This document shows positions 1-7,007 of a stretch of DNA of 10,874 nt, in pieces. Position 1 is the stretch's first letter, and the number at the start of each line of letters is the position of its first letter. Source of the stretch: Betaproteobacteria bacterium UBA3031 (GTDB lineage: Bacteria > Pseudomonadota > Gammaproteobacteria > Burkholderiales > Eutrophovitaceae); the NCBI GenBank assembly GCA_002367635.1, contig DFDI01000047.1, positions 5,129 to 16,002 of the forward strand. The letters are read 5' to 3'. Under the pieces are notes generated by a model. It was not told the origin of the DNA. It searched no databases and worked only from the letters and a program-made list of their open reading frames with translations. The position numbers were made by a program, and so were the translations under genes.

Positions 1-879
1 GGTTTTGAGGATCGCACCGTTCTTATAGCTGAAAATAGATTTGATTGGTCTAAGTTAAAAGAGCAGTCCCAATCAGTCTCATTATTCTCGTCAAAAAAAA
101 TTATCGATTTGCGCATCCCATCAGGAAAACCGGGGAAATTAGGTAGCGATGCACTTCAATCCTTCGCGCAATGTCTGCCTGAAAACACAGTCACGCTGAT
201 CGCCCTACCAGCACTTGATCGGAGTGGTCGCTCATCCAAGTGGTTCTCCGAATTGGGGAAGGCAGGAGTCTCAGTTGAGGTTAAAAAAGTCTATCGGGAA
301 CAGCTTCCTCGCTGGATCACACATCGACTAAAGCTTCAAAATCAAACGATAGAGCAGAGCGCCCTACAACTAATCGCGGAACGCGTCGAAGGAAATCTTA
401 TCGCAGCTCATCAGGAAATACTTAAGTTGGGTTTGTTGCTACCTGAAGGCCATCTTTCGGCAGAAGACGTCAGAAATGCCGTTGTAGACGTGGCTCGATT
501 TGATCCGTTTGACCTAGGTCCCGCCATCCTTAATGGGGATAAAGCACTTTTAATAAGAATTCTACGCGGCCTGGAAAAAGAAGGTTTAGCTCCTCCACTC
601 GTCTTATGGGTCATCGCAGAAGAAGCGAAAATTTTACTTCGCGTCAAGTGGGCATTAGGAGAAGGCCTCGACATGCGCTCAGCATGCGCCGATGCCGGAG
701 CTTGGGGGTTGAGGCAAAAACTTATTTCAAATACAGTCCATAAACTCACACACGAGATGCTTCGAAACGCGGTTGTTCAAGCGTCAGAGATAGATAAACA
801 GATAAAAGGATTGCAGCCTGGTAATTCATGGGCCAGTTTTTTAGCGCTCGGGCTCTCGATAATGCCGTCTAGGATTTAA
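1..879 (+). CDS. holA: DNA polymerase III delta subunit, 3' part (5' end cut by the window)
   Basis: Delta is the subunit of the DnaX clamp loader that opens the beta sliding clamp during replication. The frame is open from base 1, so the gene begins left of the window; about 292 codons are visible of a family length near 340, so the AAA+-like N-terminus is largely missing. Recognition rests on the delta-family pattern: a 'DLRIPSGKPG' strand near visible residues 36-45, 'QLPRWITHRLK' near 102-112, 'VEGNLIAAHQEILKL' near 130-144 and 'FDPFDLGPAILNG' near 166-178, followed by the all-helical C-terminal collar domain. The TTG at 109 is an internal leucine codon, not a start. proA follows after 52 bases on the same strand, an order I associate with betaproteobacteria. 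The family call is confident; only the N-terminus is unknown. Confidence 0.93.
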   Translation, partial: GFEDRTVLIAENRFDWSKLKEQSQSVSLFSSKKIIDLRIPSGKPGKLGSDALQSFAQCLPENTVTLIALPALDRSGRSSKWFSELGKAGVSVEVKKVYREQLPRWITHRLKLQNQTIEQSALQLIAERVEGNLIAAHQEILKLGLLLPEGHLSAEDVRNAVVDVARFDPFDLGPAILNGDKALLIRILRGLEKEGLAPPLVLWVIAEEAKILLRVKWALGEGLDMRSACADAGAWGLRQKLISNTVHKLTHEMLRNAVVQASEIDKQIKGLQPGNSWASFLALGLSIMPSRI

Positions 880-888
880 TGGAAAATT

Positions 889-927
889 CTATTTACCTGT
901 AAAATAGTTGGGTAGAACTAAATAGTT
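889..927. repeat. Short AT-rich inverted and direct repeats before proA
   Basis: The 52-base holA-proA gap contains two small inverted repeats, CTATTT/AAATAG (889-894 with 902-907) and AACTA/TAGTT (916-920 with 923-927). The heptamer AATAGTT also occurs twice, at 903-909 and 921-927, 18 bases apart. The second inverted repeat ends four bases before the first possible proA start. This could be an operator or a weak mRNA hairpin, but such repeats arise easily in AT-rich sequence. No clear Shine-Dalgarno sequence is visible here. Confidence 0.25.
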
Positions 928-931
928 AGTT

Positions 932-2188
932 ATGTACTCAAGCCACCACATGATCACCTTAGGCGAAACGGCTCGAAAAGCGAGCCGAATAATCGCCGCA
1001 GCAGACACGCAGACCAAAGACGCTGCGCTCATTGCTATTGCAGGCGAGCTTATCGCAAAGCAGTCAGATATTCTCGTGGCAAACCAAATGGATGTTCAGG
1101 AAGCAATCCAAAAGGGCCTCCCCGACGCCTTGATTGATCGGCTAACCCTATCGAGCGAAACCATATCGAACATGGCTGAAGGCCTCATTCAAATCTCCAA
1201 GCTACCTGACCCCATTGGTGAGATTAGCAACCTCCAATCAAGACCCTCAGGAATAAAAGTAGGGAAAATGCGGGTGCCTATTGGGGTCGTTGGCATTATT
1301 TACGAATCGAGACCCAACGTTACAGCTGATGCGGCAGGACTATGCTTGAAATCTGGAAACGCGGTCATCCTTAGAGGTGGCTCCGAATCGATTAACTCCA
1401 ATAAAGCGATTGGAAAATGCCTATCGGCAGGATTAAATGCCTCTGGCCTTCCCCAAGGCATAGTTCAAGTTATAGAAACGACAGATCGGAATGTAGTGGG
1501 TCAACTCATAACCATGAAGGATTACATAGACGTCATAATCCCCAGAGGAGGCAAGGGGCTCATTGAACGCATTACCCAAGAAGCTCAGATACCAGTCATT
1601 AAACATCTTGATGGAGTCTGTCACGTCTATGTCGATAAGGACGCCGACCTAGAAAAAGCTCTAAAAATTGCGGATAACGCTAAAACACAGCGTTATGGGA
1701 CTTGCAATACGATGGAGACCTTATTAGTTCACGAGAGCGTAGCGGAAAAATTTCTTCCACGAATCGGGGACATACTATTCGAAAAAGGTGTGGAAATTCG
1801 AGGTGATGAAATAAGTCAGCACTTTATACCCAATGCCGTAGCCGCTACCGATGCAGATTGGTATGAAGAGTACTTGGCCCCCATTTTAGCTGTGAGAGTT
1901 GTCGCAAACCTCGAACAAGCGATCGAACACATACGCACCTACGGATCTCAACATACAGATTCCATCATCACAGAAAATGAATCAAACGCGATGCGCTTCA
2001 TTCGCGAAGTTGATTCAAGCTCAGTGATGATCAATGCATCGACACGTTTTGCCGATGGTTTTGAATACGGTCTCGGCGCTGAAATTGGCATCTCGACAAA
2101 CAAATTACACGCTCGCGGACCCGTTGGGCTAGAGGGACTAACCAACTTGAAGTGGATTGTTTTTGGTAACGGAGAAATACGCACCTAA
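932..2188 (+). CDS. proA: Gamma-glutamyl phosphate reductase (proline biosynthesis)
   Basis: ProA reduces gamma-glutamyl phosphate with NADPH to glutamate semialdehyde, the second step of proline synthesis, in the cytoplasm. The 418-residue product matches the usual family length of about 417. It is an aldehyde-dehydrogenase-fold protein: 'GVVGIIYESRPNVT' spans residues 118-131, 'IPRGG' 203-207, the catalytic cysteine is Cys258 in 'YGTCNTMETLLV', and the C-terminal signature 'STNKLHARGPVGLEGLT' lies at 388-404. The start is uncertain: ATG at 932 and an in-frame ATG at 950 (Met7) both lack a clear Shine-Dalgarno sequence, and homologues begin close to 'MITLGETA', so either could be used. The partner kinase gene proB is not in the window. 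It sits 52 bases after holA and 54 before lpd, so read-through from holA is plausible. Function is confident. Confidence 0.96.
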   Translation: MYSSHHMITLGETARKASRIIAAADTQTKDAALIAIAGELIAKQSDILVANQMDVQEAIQKGLPDALIDRLTLSSETISNMAEGLIQISKLPDPIGEISNLQSRPSGIKVGKMRVPIGVVGIIYESRPNVTADAAGLCLKSGNAVILRGGSESINSNKAIGKCLSAGLNASGLPQGIVQVIETTDRNVVGQLITMKDYIDVIIPRGGKGLIERITQEAQIPVIKHLDGVCHVYVDKDADLEKALKIADNAKTQRYGTCNTMETLLVHESVAEKFLPRIGDILFEKGVEIRGDEISQHFIPNAVAATDADWYEEYLAPILAVRVVANLEQAIEHIRTYGSQHTDSIITENESNAMRFIREVDSSSVMINASTRFADGFEYGLGAEIGISTNKLHARGPVGLEGLTNLKWIVFGNGEIRT

Positions 2189-2242
2189 TAACGCATCCCA
2201 TTCGCTTATTCCTTAACTTGAACACAAAAAGCAGTAAAGACT

Positions 2243-4006
2243 ATGACAAAAATTAAAGTTCATGTCCCAGATGTTGGAGATTTCAAAAACATTCCTGTCA
2301 TTGAAGTGCTCGTAAAGCCAGGGGATCAAGTTCAAGAAGAAGACTCACTGATTACTCTTGAAACGGACAAGGCAACCATGGATGTCCCCTCTCCCATGAG
2401 TGGCACTGTCGAGGAAGTTCACGTCCAAGTTAACGACAAGGTATCTGAAGGGCAACTGATCGTTAGTATCAACCCTGGAGCAAATGAGCAAGATGCTCCA
2501 TCAGCAACAACCAGTGATCAACCGCCCACCACCCACAAGACATCCACCAATTCGTCAACAATAACCCCGACAGCGGATCTAACTACTCAAAGTGATTTAC
2601 ATGCCGAGATAGTCGTGCTCGGATCAGGGCCCGGTGGATATACTGCCGCCTTTAGGGCCGCAGACCTCGGTAAAAAAGTTATCTTAATCGAACAACACAA
2701 AACATTAGGTGGCGTATGTCTCAATGTCGGATGCATTCCGTCTAAAGCATTACTACACGCAGCAAAAGTAATTTCAGAGTCCAAAGAAATAGGCGAATTC
2801 GGCATTTCATTTGGCAAACCAAAAGTCGACCTGGACAAACTTAGGGGCTGGAAGAATGGCGTCGTCAGCAAACTGACAAAGGGCCTAACTGGACTTTCCA
2901 AACAACGTAAGGTTGAAATTGTCGAAGGGCGCGGTCAATTCTCCGGTCCAAACATGATTGAAGTCCAAACCACTAATGGGCTCAAGCGAATTAGCTTCGA
3001 TGCTGCAATCATCGCAGTAGGCTCACACGTCACGAAAATTCCAGGAATTCCGTACGATGATCCTCGAGTCATGGACTCCACAGACGCGCTTACTCTGCAG
3101 AGCATACCGAAATCCATGCTCGTCATCGGGGGAGGAATTATTGGGCTGGAAATGGCAACGGTATATCAAGCCCTTGGAACAAAAATCACAGTGGTTGAAC
3201 TCGCCGATAGCTTAATCCCAGGAGCTGACAAAGATATTGTCCGCCCACTTCATAAAAGACTACTAACTCAATACGAAGGGATACACCTTAAAACCAAAGT
3301 GACTGCGCTGACTGCCGAAAAAAATGGATTAAAAGCGCAATTTGAAGGTGACAATGTGCCAACAACGAGCTCGTATGAAAAAGTATTGGTCGCTGTTGGA
3401 AGAAAGCCAAACGGGAAGGCCATCGGAGCCCAGTTAGCCGGAATCCGCGTTGACGACTCTGGATTCATTCCTGTCAATAAACAGATGAAAACAAATATCC
3501 CACATATCTATGCAATCGGAGATGTCGCGGGTAATCCTATGCTCGCGCACAAAGCAACTCACGAAGGAAAGCTAGCAGCGGAAGTCGCAGCCGGGTTTAA
3601 GAGATCTTTTGACGCCAAAACCATTCCCTCTGTTGCCTACACCGATCCAGAAATTGCTTGGATGGGGCTAACAGAGACTCAAGCGAAATCAGAAGGCATT
3701 GAGTTTGAAAAAGCAACGTTCCCGTGGGCGGCAAGTGGTCGGTCGCTCGCCACCGGACGCGACGAAGGCATAACCAAATTATTGTTCGACAAAAACACCA
3801 AAAGACTTATTGGTGCGGCGATTGTCGGATCAAATGCAGGTGAGCTAATCGGCGAGACAGTATTAGCATTAGAGATGGGAGCAGATGCGGAAGATATTGG
3901 ACTAACGATCCATCCTCATCCGACGCTTTCTGAAAGTATATTTTTTGCGGCAGAAATTGCAGAAGGTTCTATTACTGACCTTTATATGCCCAAGAAAAAA
4001 TCATAG
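2243..4006 (+). CDS. lpdA: Dihydrolipoamide dehydrogenase (E3) with N-terminal lipoyl domain
   Basis: E3 reoxidises dihydrolipoyl groups of 2-oxoacid dehydrogenase complexes, passing electrons through FAD to NAD+. The product has 587 residues, against about 475 for plain E3. The extra part is a lipoyl domain (residues 2-78) with the lipoylated lysine at Lys43 in 'ETDKATMDVPSPMSG', then a Ser/Thr/Pro-rich linker (about 80-118). The E3 core follows: FAD-binding 'GSGPGG' 127-132, redox disulfide Cys159/Cys164 in 'GGVCLNVGCIPSK', NAD-binding 'IGGGIIG' 295-301, second FAD motif 'YAIGDVAG' 423-430, and the catalytic pair His559/Glu564 in 'HPHPTLSE'. All key residues are present. This layout is known from betaproteobacterial pyruvate dehydrogenase, whose genes usually run aceE-aceF-lpd; here the neighbours are proA and nudC, with no E1 or E2 gene. 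Which complex it serves cannot be told from the window. Confidence 0.96.
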   Translation: MTKIKVHVPDVGDFKNIPVIEVLVKPGDQVQEEDSLITLETDKATMDVPSPMSGTVEEVHVQVNDKVSEGQLIVSINPGANEQDAPSATTSDQPPTTHKTSTNSSTITPTADLTTQSDLHAEIVVLGSGPGGYTAAFRAADLGKKVILIEQHKTLGGVCLNVGCIPSKALLHAAKVISESKEIGEFGISFGKPKVDLDKLRGWKNGVVSKLTKGLTGLSKQRKVEIVEGRGQFSGPNMIEVQTTNGLKRISFDAAIIAVGSHVTKIPGIPYDDPRVMDSTDALTLQSIPKSMLVIGGGIIGLEMATVYQALGTKITVVELADSLIPGADKDIVRPLHKRLLTQYEGIHLKTKVTALTAEKNGLKAQFEGDNVPTTSSYEKVLVAVGRKPNGKAIGAQLAGIRVDDSGFIPVNKQMKTNIPHIYAIGDVAGNPMLAHKATHEGKLAAEVAAGFKRSFDAKTIPSVAYTDPEIAWMGLTETQAKSEGIEFEKATFPWAASGRSLATGRDEGITKLLFDKNTKRLIGAAIVGSNAGELIGETVLALEMGADAEDIGLTIHPHPTLSESIFFAAEIAEGSITDLYMPKKKS

Positions 4007-4037
4007 GCATGCTCACAAAGAATAGGGTGTTTCATTC

Positions 4038-4886
4038 ATGATTTTTAGTACGCCAACACATTTCACGCCGGGCACTAAAAGTATCGATCCATCCCCCACC
4101 AAAGCATTTTGGTTTCTTTTTAGAAAAAATGAACTGTTAGTCGTTAAAAAAAATACTGCAGAAGGTGTGGGCGTGCCATACACGTCAAATCTCAATGGTA
4201 TCGGCGTTAGCATTGAAGTCAGTCAATTCATTGGACACCATGAAGGCAAACCTTGCTATACAGCTGAAGTCAGCGAAGAAACAGAAACATCGAACACATT
4301 TTTTTGGTCAGGGCTGCGGGCCTTATTTGGCCAGATAGATGACGAACTATTCTCCATATCAGGAAGAGCCCTTCAAATAACCGATTGGTATCGAAGCCAT
4401 CAATATTGCGGTCGCTGCGGCACAAGAAATGAACTTAAAGATGGTGAGCGATGCCTAGCCTGCCCCTCCTGCGAACAGCTTCACTACCCTCGAGTGGCTC
4501 CCGCCATGATGGTGATGATTCAAAAAGAGAAAGAATTTTTATTGGCAAGGTCTCCCCATTTTCTACCTGGGATGTACTCCGCACTAGCCGGATTTTCAGA
4601 GCCCGGAGAAACATTAGAGGAGACCGTGCATCGAGAAGTATATGAAGAAGTCGGGATTCGAATTAAAAATTTGCGATATTTTTCGAGTCAACCCTGGCCT
4701 TTTCCACACTCACTGATGATTGCGTTTCACGCCGATTATAAATCAGGGGAAATCAATATTGACCCCAATGAAATAGAAGACGCAAGGTGGTTTAACATCA
4801 ACGAGCTGCCAGAACGACTCCCTAGCACCATTAGCATCGCCAGGAAACTTCTCGATGCGACCTTGGATAAATTAAGAAATATGTAA
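4038..4886 (+). CDS. nudC: NADH pyrophosphatase / NAD-cap hydrolase, Nudix family
   Basis: NudC splits NADH or NAD+ into the nicotinamide mononucleotide and AMP, and in E. coli also removes NAD caps from RNA 5' ends. The 282-residue product shows the full NudC layout: a variable N-terminal domain (about 1-115), a zinc ribbon with Cys124, Cys127, Cys142 and Cys145 (CX2C-X14-CX2C), a complete Nudix box at 185-207 (Gly185, Glu191, Arg199-Glu200, Glu203-Glu204, Gly206), and the NudC-specific 'SQPWPFPHS' at 217-225 that separates it from other Nudix hydrolases. An extra cysteine, Cys139, lies inside the ribbon loop. The ATG at 4038 has a GGG-containing weak ribosome site at 4024-4029. It follows lpd by 31 bases and may share its transcript; both proteins use NAD(H), but a functional link is only inference. 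Confidence 0.95.
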   Translation: MIFSTPTHFTPGTKSIDPSPTKAFWFLFRKNELLVVKKNTAEGVGVPYTSNLNGIGVSIEVSQFIGHHEGKPCYTAEVSEETETSNTFFWSGLRALFGQIDDELFSISGRALQITDWYRSHQYCGRCGTRNELKDGERCLACPSCEQLHYPRVAPAMMVMIQKEKEFLLARSPHFLPGMYSALAGFSEPGETLEETVHREVYEEVGIRIKNLRYFSSQPWPFPHSLMIAFHADYKSGEINIDPNEIEDARWFNINELPERLPSTISIARKLLDATLDKLRNM

Positions 4887-4914
4887 AAAAATCCCACAGC
4901 GACTACGGGCAAAG

Positions 4915-4957
4915 TTACGTGCGCGCAAAATACTGTAGTCTGCTACAAACCACGTAA
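4915..4957. promoter_or_regulatory. Nested inverted repeat before the betaine-binding gene
   Basis: TTACGTG (4915-4921) is matched perfectly by CACGTAA (4951-4957), and inside it GTAG (4935-4938) pairs with CTAC (4943-4946) around a four-base loop. The element occupies nearly half of the 94-base gap between nudC and the next gene and ends 23 bases before its start codon. It could be a regulator binding site, an mRNA hairpin, or a weak end to the nudC transcript; there is no T-run typical of an intrinsic terminator. I could not assign a convincing -35/-10 pair. Confidence 0.35.
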
Positions 4958-4980
4958 AAACAAACATCAAGGGCTGTTCA

Positions 4981-5853
4981 ATGTTTAAGAAATTACTGTT
5001 AATTTTTGTCTTGCAACTGGGTATGTTGTTTTTTGGAAATACGGCTCAGGCGCTCTCAATAAAAATTGGTCATAACGATACATCCTACGATGGAGCTACC
5101 GCAGCGTTATTTAAGGTGGTTTTTGAACGATCCGGATATAACGTTTCAGAAATCAAAGGGGACTCCGACGTACTACTTTCCATGCTGGATCGCGGCGAGA
5201 TTGACTTCTATCTGTCCGCGTGGCTACCAGGGCGCGATGCCGAGAGCTTTGCCGCCTACCAGGAGAACTTAACGTTAGTCACACCGCTGTATGAAAATGC
5301 TTCATCTTTTTTTGCGGTACCACGTTATATTCCGCAATCAATCGTGACCACCATCGATGACTTGTCAAAACCAGAGGTTATTGAAAGGATGAATAAAACA
5401 ATTGTCTTGGACGAAAGAGATGGGGCTCTAGGAAAATTAACGAAGCACGCTTTTCAAACTTACAGCCTTACCACCTCTGGTTATGCCCTGATGACTATGA
5501 CACCCCAAGACTGGGATGCCGATTTAACACGACGTCTCGAAGAAAAAATTTGGTTTACCGTTCCAATGACGAAACCTCATCTTCTGAATTTGACAAAAAA
5601 ATTCAGATTCATAAAAGATCCCCAAGAAGCATTCGGCGGGAGAGATACCGCCTGGTTAGTGGCCAACAAAAAAACTCAAAAGAAAATCGCTAGTCATATC
5701 TTTGAAATCATCAGCAAAATGGAGCTCTCTACGAAGTGGGTTGCCGAGATAGACCAAATGGCTTATGAGAATGATTGGCCGCATTATGTGGCAGCTAGAG
5801 TCTGGATGGCTGCTCATCCTTATACTGTTGAATATTGGATTTCCAGCGAATAA
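4981..5853 (+). CDS. Exported glycine betaine/choline-type ABC substrate-binding protein (OpuAC family), orphan
   Basis: Binding proteins of this family capture quaternary amines such as glycine betaine, choline or carnitine in the periplasm and deliver them to an ABC importer. The 290-residue product starts with a signal peptide: 'MFKK', a hydrophobic stretch 5-18, and a likely signal peptidase I site after Ala24 in 'TAQA'; no lipobox cysteine is seen. The mature part has the OpuAC pattern: 'GEIDFYLSAWLPG' at 72-84 (Trp81), 'IWFTVPMTKPHLLN' at 190-203, and 'GGRDTAWLV' at 219-227, with an aromatic-rich tail near 262-286. These tryptophans are candidates for the aromatic cage that holds the trimethylammonium group. 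No permease or ATPase gene lies beside it, so it must use a transporter encoded elsewhere or act as a sensor partner. The exact ligand cannot be read from sequence. The ribosome site ('AAGGG' near 4969-4973) is weak. Confidence 0.87.
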   Translation: MFKKLLLIFVLQLGMLFFGNTAQALSIKIGHNDTSYDGATAALFKVVFERSGYNVSEIKGDSDVLLSMLDRGEIDFYLSAWLPGRDAESFAAYQENLTLVTPLYENASSFFAVPRYIPQSIVTTIDDLSKPEVIERMNKTIVLDERDGALGKLTKHAFQTYSLTTSGYALMTMTPQDWDADLTRRLEEKIWFTVPMTKPHLLNLTKKFRFIKDPQEAFGGRDTAWLVANKKTQKKIASHIFEIISKMELSTKWVAEIDQMAYENDWPHYVAARVWMAAHPYTVEYWISSE

Positions 5854-5854
5854 T

Positions 5855-5905
5855 GCCGCGCTAGCTAGGGGAGGTGCCCTCTAGTAAGTAAATAGCTTTA
5901 GCGGC
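5855..5905. terminator. Foldable tail-to-tail gap, possible two-way terminator
   Basis: The gap between the stop codons of the betaine-binding gene (plus strand) and DUF2889 (minus strand) is largely self-complementary. CTAG-ct-AGGG (5861-5870) can pair with CCCTCTAG (5877-5884) around GAGGTG with a two-base bulge, and GCCGC (5855-5859) can pair with GCGGC (5901-5905). Position fits a shared terminator for convergent genes, but neither strand has a clear T-run after the stem, so it may need other factors or merely block read-through. Confidence 0.35.
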
Positions 5906-6465
5906 TAAGCATCAGTCCCGGTGTAGTATTTCGGATGTCTCTTCTTGACTACGATGCTGTCAGATGCGTAAGCATGGCAAGACCCAATCAGGGCCGGTCG
6001 TTCGTCAACTCCAGATTGCTTATCCCGACGCACACGATCATGATATGTGGTTTGAAAAGCGGTTGTTGCTATAGGTCCAAGTAGCTCGACCATGTGTGTA
6101 CACCCTTCGACGCCGCCCAACAACTCAGCAACCTTTTTACGCCAACCTCTAGCAATGGAGCAGCCGATCAATCTTTTAAAATTGAGAACAATATCACCAC
6201 AAATATTATAAGGCCCCCGAAGGGTGCGAGCCTCCACATCAAGAACAAGAAGATCAACATCTACGGTCAATCGAATCCACATCTCATGGATGGGTTCACC
6301 TGGTTTTACAAGACCACGATCCATGTTTTCAAATGCTATGCTCTTCTCATCGATCAAGGTGCCCTCAATGTCATAGCTACCATCATGACGTCGATAACCA
6401 CGAACCTCGACTCGTCTTGTATGCAATGGGTCACGCGATACCGCTTCCGGGATTGATGTACTCAA
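5905..6465 (-). CDS. DUF2889 family protein, function unknown
   Basis: This 186-residue soluble protein fits the DUF2889 family: 'RGYRRHDGSYDIEGTLIDEK' near residues 22-41, 'GEPIHEMWIRLTVD' 56-69, 'PYNICGD' 85-91, 'LIGCSIARGW' 99-108, the strongly conserved 'GCTHMVELL' 121-129, and 'GSCHAYASDS' 161-170. Cys89, Cys102, Cys122, His124, Cys163 and His164 together with acidic residues could form a metal or catalytic site, but that is inference; no biochemical role is known to me. No signal peptide or membrane segment is visible. The start is TTG at 6465: it is preceded six bases upstream by AGGA (6472-6475, minus strand), an in-frame TGA lies at 6478-6480, and no in-frame ATG occurs before residue 48, which would remove the conserved N-terminus. 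It diverges from an acyl-CoA thioesterase gene, a hint of shared control. Confidence 0.85.
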   Translation of the reverse strand: MSTSIPEAVSRDPLHTRRVEVRGYRRHDGSYDIEGTLIDEKSIAFENMDRGLVKPGEPIHEMWIRLTVDVDLLVLDVEARTLRGPYNICGDIVLNFKRLIGCSIARGWRKKVAELLGGVEGCTHMVELLGPIATTAFQTTYHDRVRRDKQSGVDERPALIGSCHAYASDSIVVKKRHPKYYTGTDA

Positions 6466-6593
6466 AACTATTCCTATTCACTTAAAATGAAACATGTGTA
6501 CTCGATAAAATCAAAATTTTTAAAAAACCCCCAATGTGGGCCTAGTCTCTAATAAATATTACAGCCTACAGTTTAGTAAAAACTTTAAACAAA
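6466..6593. promoter_or_regulatory. Divergent promoter region between DUF2889 and thioesterase genes
   Basis: The 128 bases between the two divergent starts must hold both promoters. The core is very AT-rich, with A/T tracts at 6510-6527 and 6575-6590. CCCA (6530-6533) pairs with TGGG (6537-6540) around a three-base loop; on the minus strand this stem is followed by GG and six T residues, resembling a very short intrinsic terminator or attenuator in the DUF2889 leader, though four base pairs is little. A second AT-rich hairpin, GTTT-AGT/ACT-AAAC (6571-6590), covers the site where a thioesterase ribosome-binding sequence would lie; none is visible. No -35/-10 pair stands out on either strand. 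Confidence 0.4.
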
Positions 6594-7007
6594 ATGCCAA
6601 CAACAAAACCTAAACACACATGCGAAATCGTAATTACTTTTGGCGATTGCGATCCTGCGGGCATCGTATTTTATCCGAACTTCTACCGCTTCATTGACAG
6701 AACTTTTCATGATTGGCTTAGGCAATGGGGGAGCCATAATACACTCTCGAATCGCGTTAATGGATTAGCGCTGGGTCTAATTGAATCCGGCGCACAGTTT
6801 CATCATGTCGTTCGCGATGGCGATGCGCTAAGGGTGGACTTACAAATTTGCGACTGGAGATCTAAGACGTTCCGCGTTGAATACAAAGCTTATGTTGCCG
6901 AGACACTATGTTTAACCGCTTTCGAAGTGCGTGGTTTATTTCAATCCATCGACAATAAAATAAAAGCCGCCCAAGTGTCTCTGCTTAAAACGATCATTGA
7001 TCCTTAA
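6594..7007 (+). CDS. Acyl-CoA thioesterase, 4-hydroxybenzoyl-CoA thioesterase family (hot-dog fold)
   Basis: Enzymes of this family hydrolyse the thioester of aromatic or aliphatic acyl-CoAs in the cytoplasm. The 137-residue length suits a single hot-dog domain. The active-site motif 'GDCDPAGIVFYPNF' at 17-30 is nearly that of the 4-hydroxybenzoyl-CoA thioesterase of Pseudomonas sp. CBS3, where the second aspartate (Asp20 here) is the catalytic one; the spacing from the N-terminus and the later 'VDLQICDWRSKTFRVEY' region near 82-98 also agree. The motif resembles that enzyme more than generic YbgC proteins, which favours an aromatic acyl-CoA substrate, but specificity is not decided by this motif alone. 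ATG at 6594 is the only good start and lacks a visible Shine-Dalgarno sequence. Its TAA overlaps the stop of the convergent DUF1289 gene by four bases (TTAA). Confidence 0.88.
   Translation: MPTTKPKHTCEIVITFGDCDPAGIVFYPNFYRFIDRTFHDWLRQWGSHNTLSNRVNGLALGLIESGAQFHHVVRDGDALRVDLQICDWRSKTFRVEYKAYVAETLCLTAFEVRGLFQSIDNKIKAAQVSLLKTIIDP

Noticed and set aside
109..111. TTG as the start of a 256-residue protein
   Set aside because: The frame is open from base 1 and the upstream codons continue the delta-subunit pattern, so this is an internal leucine of holA.
411..749. 112-codon minus-strand frame inside holA
   Set aside because: It is an antisense shadow of a clearly conserved gene, with no recognisable domain.
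2218..2246. Sigma-70 promoter TTGAAC with a -10 at 17 bases before lpd
   Set aside because: The -10 position would overlap the lpd start codon, and CTATGA is a poor match.
2587..2901. 104-codon minus-strand frame inside lpd
   Set aside because: It is antisense to the FAD-binding region of a complete gene and its translation looks like a shadow of the coding strand.
4935..4957. Intrinsic terminator for nudC
   Set aside because: The hairpin is short and has no T-run after it, so I describe it only as an inverted repeat.
6094..6456. 120-codon open frame on the plus strand
   Set aside because: It lies fully antisense to the well-supported DUF2889 gene, and its translation shows no family pattern or plausible domain.
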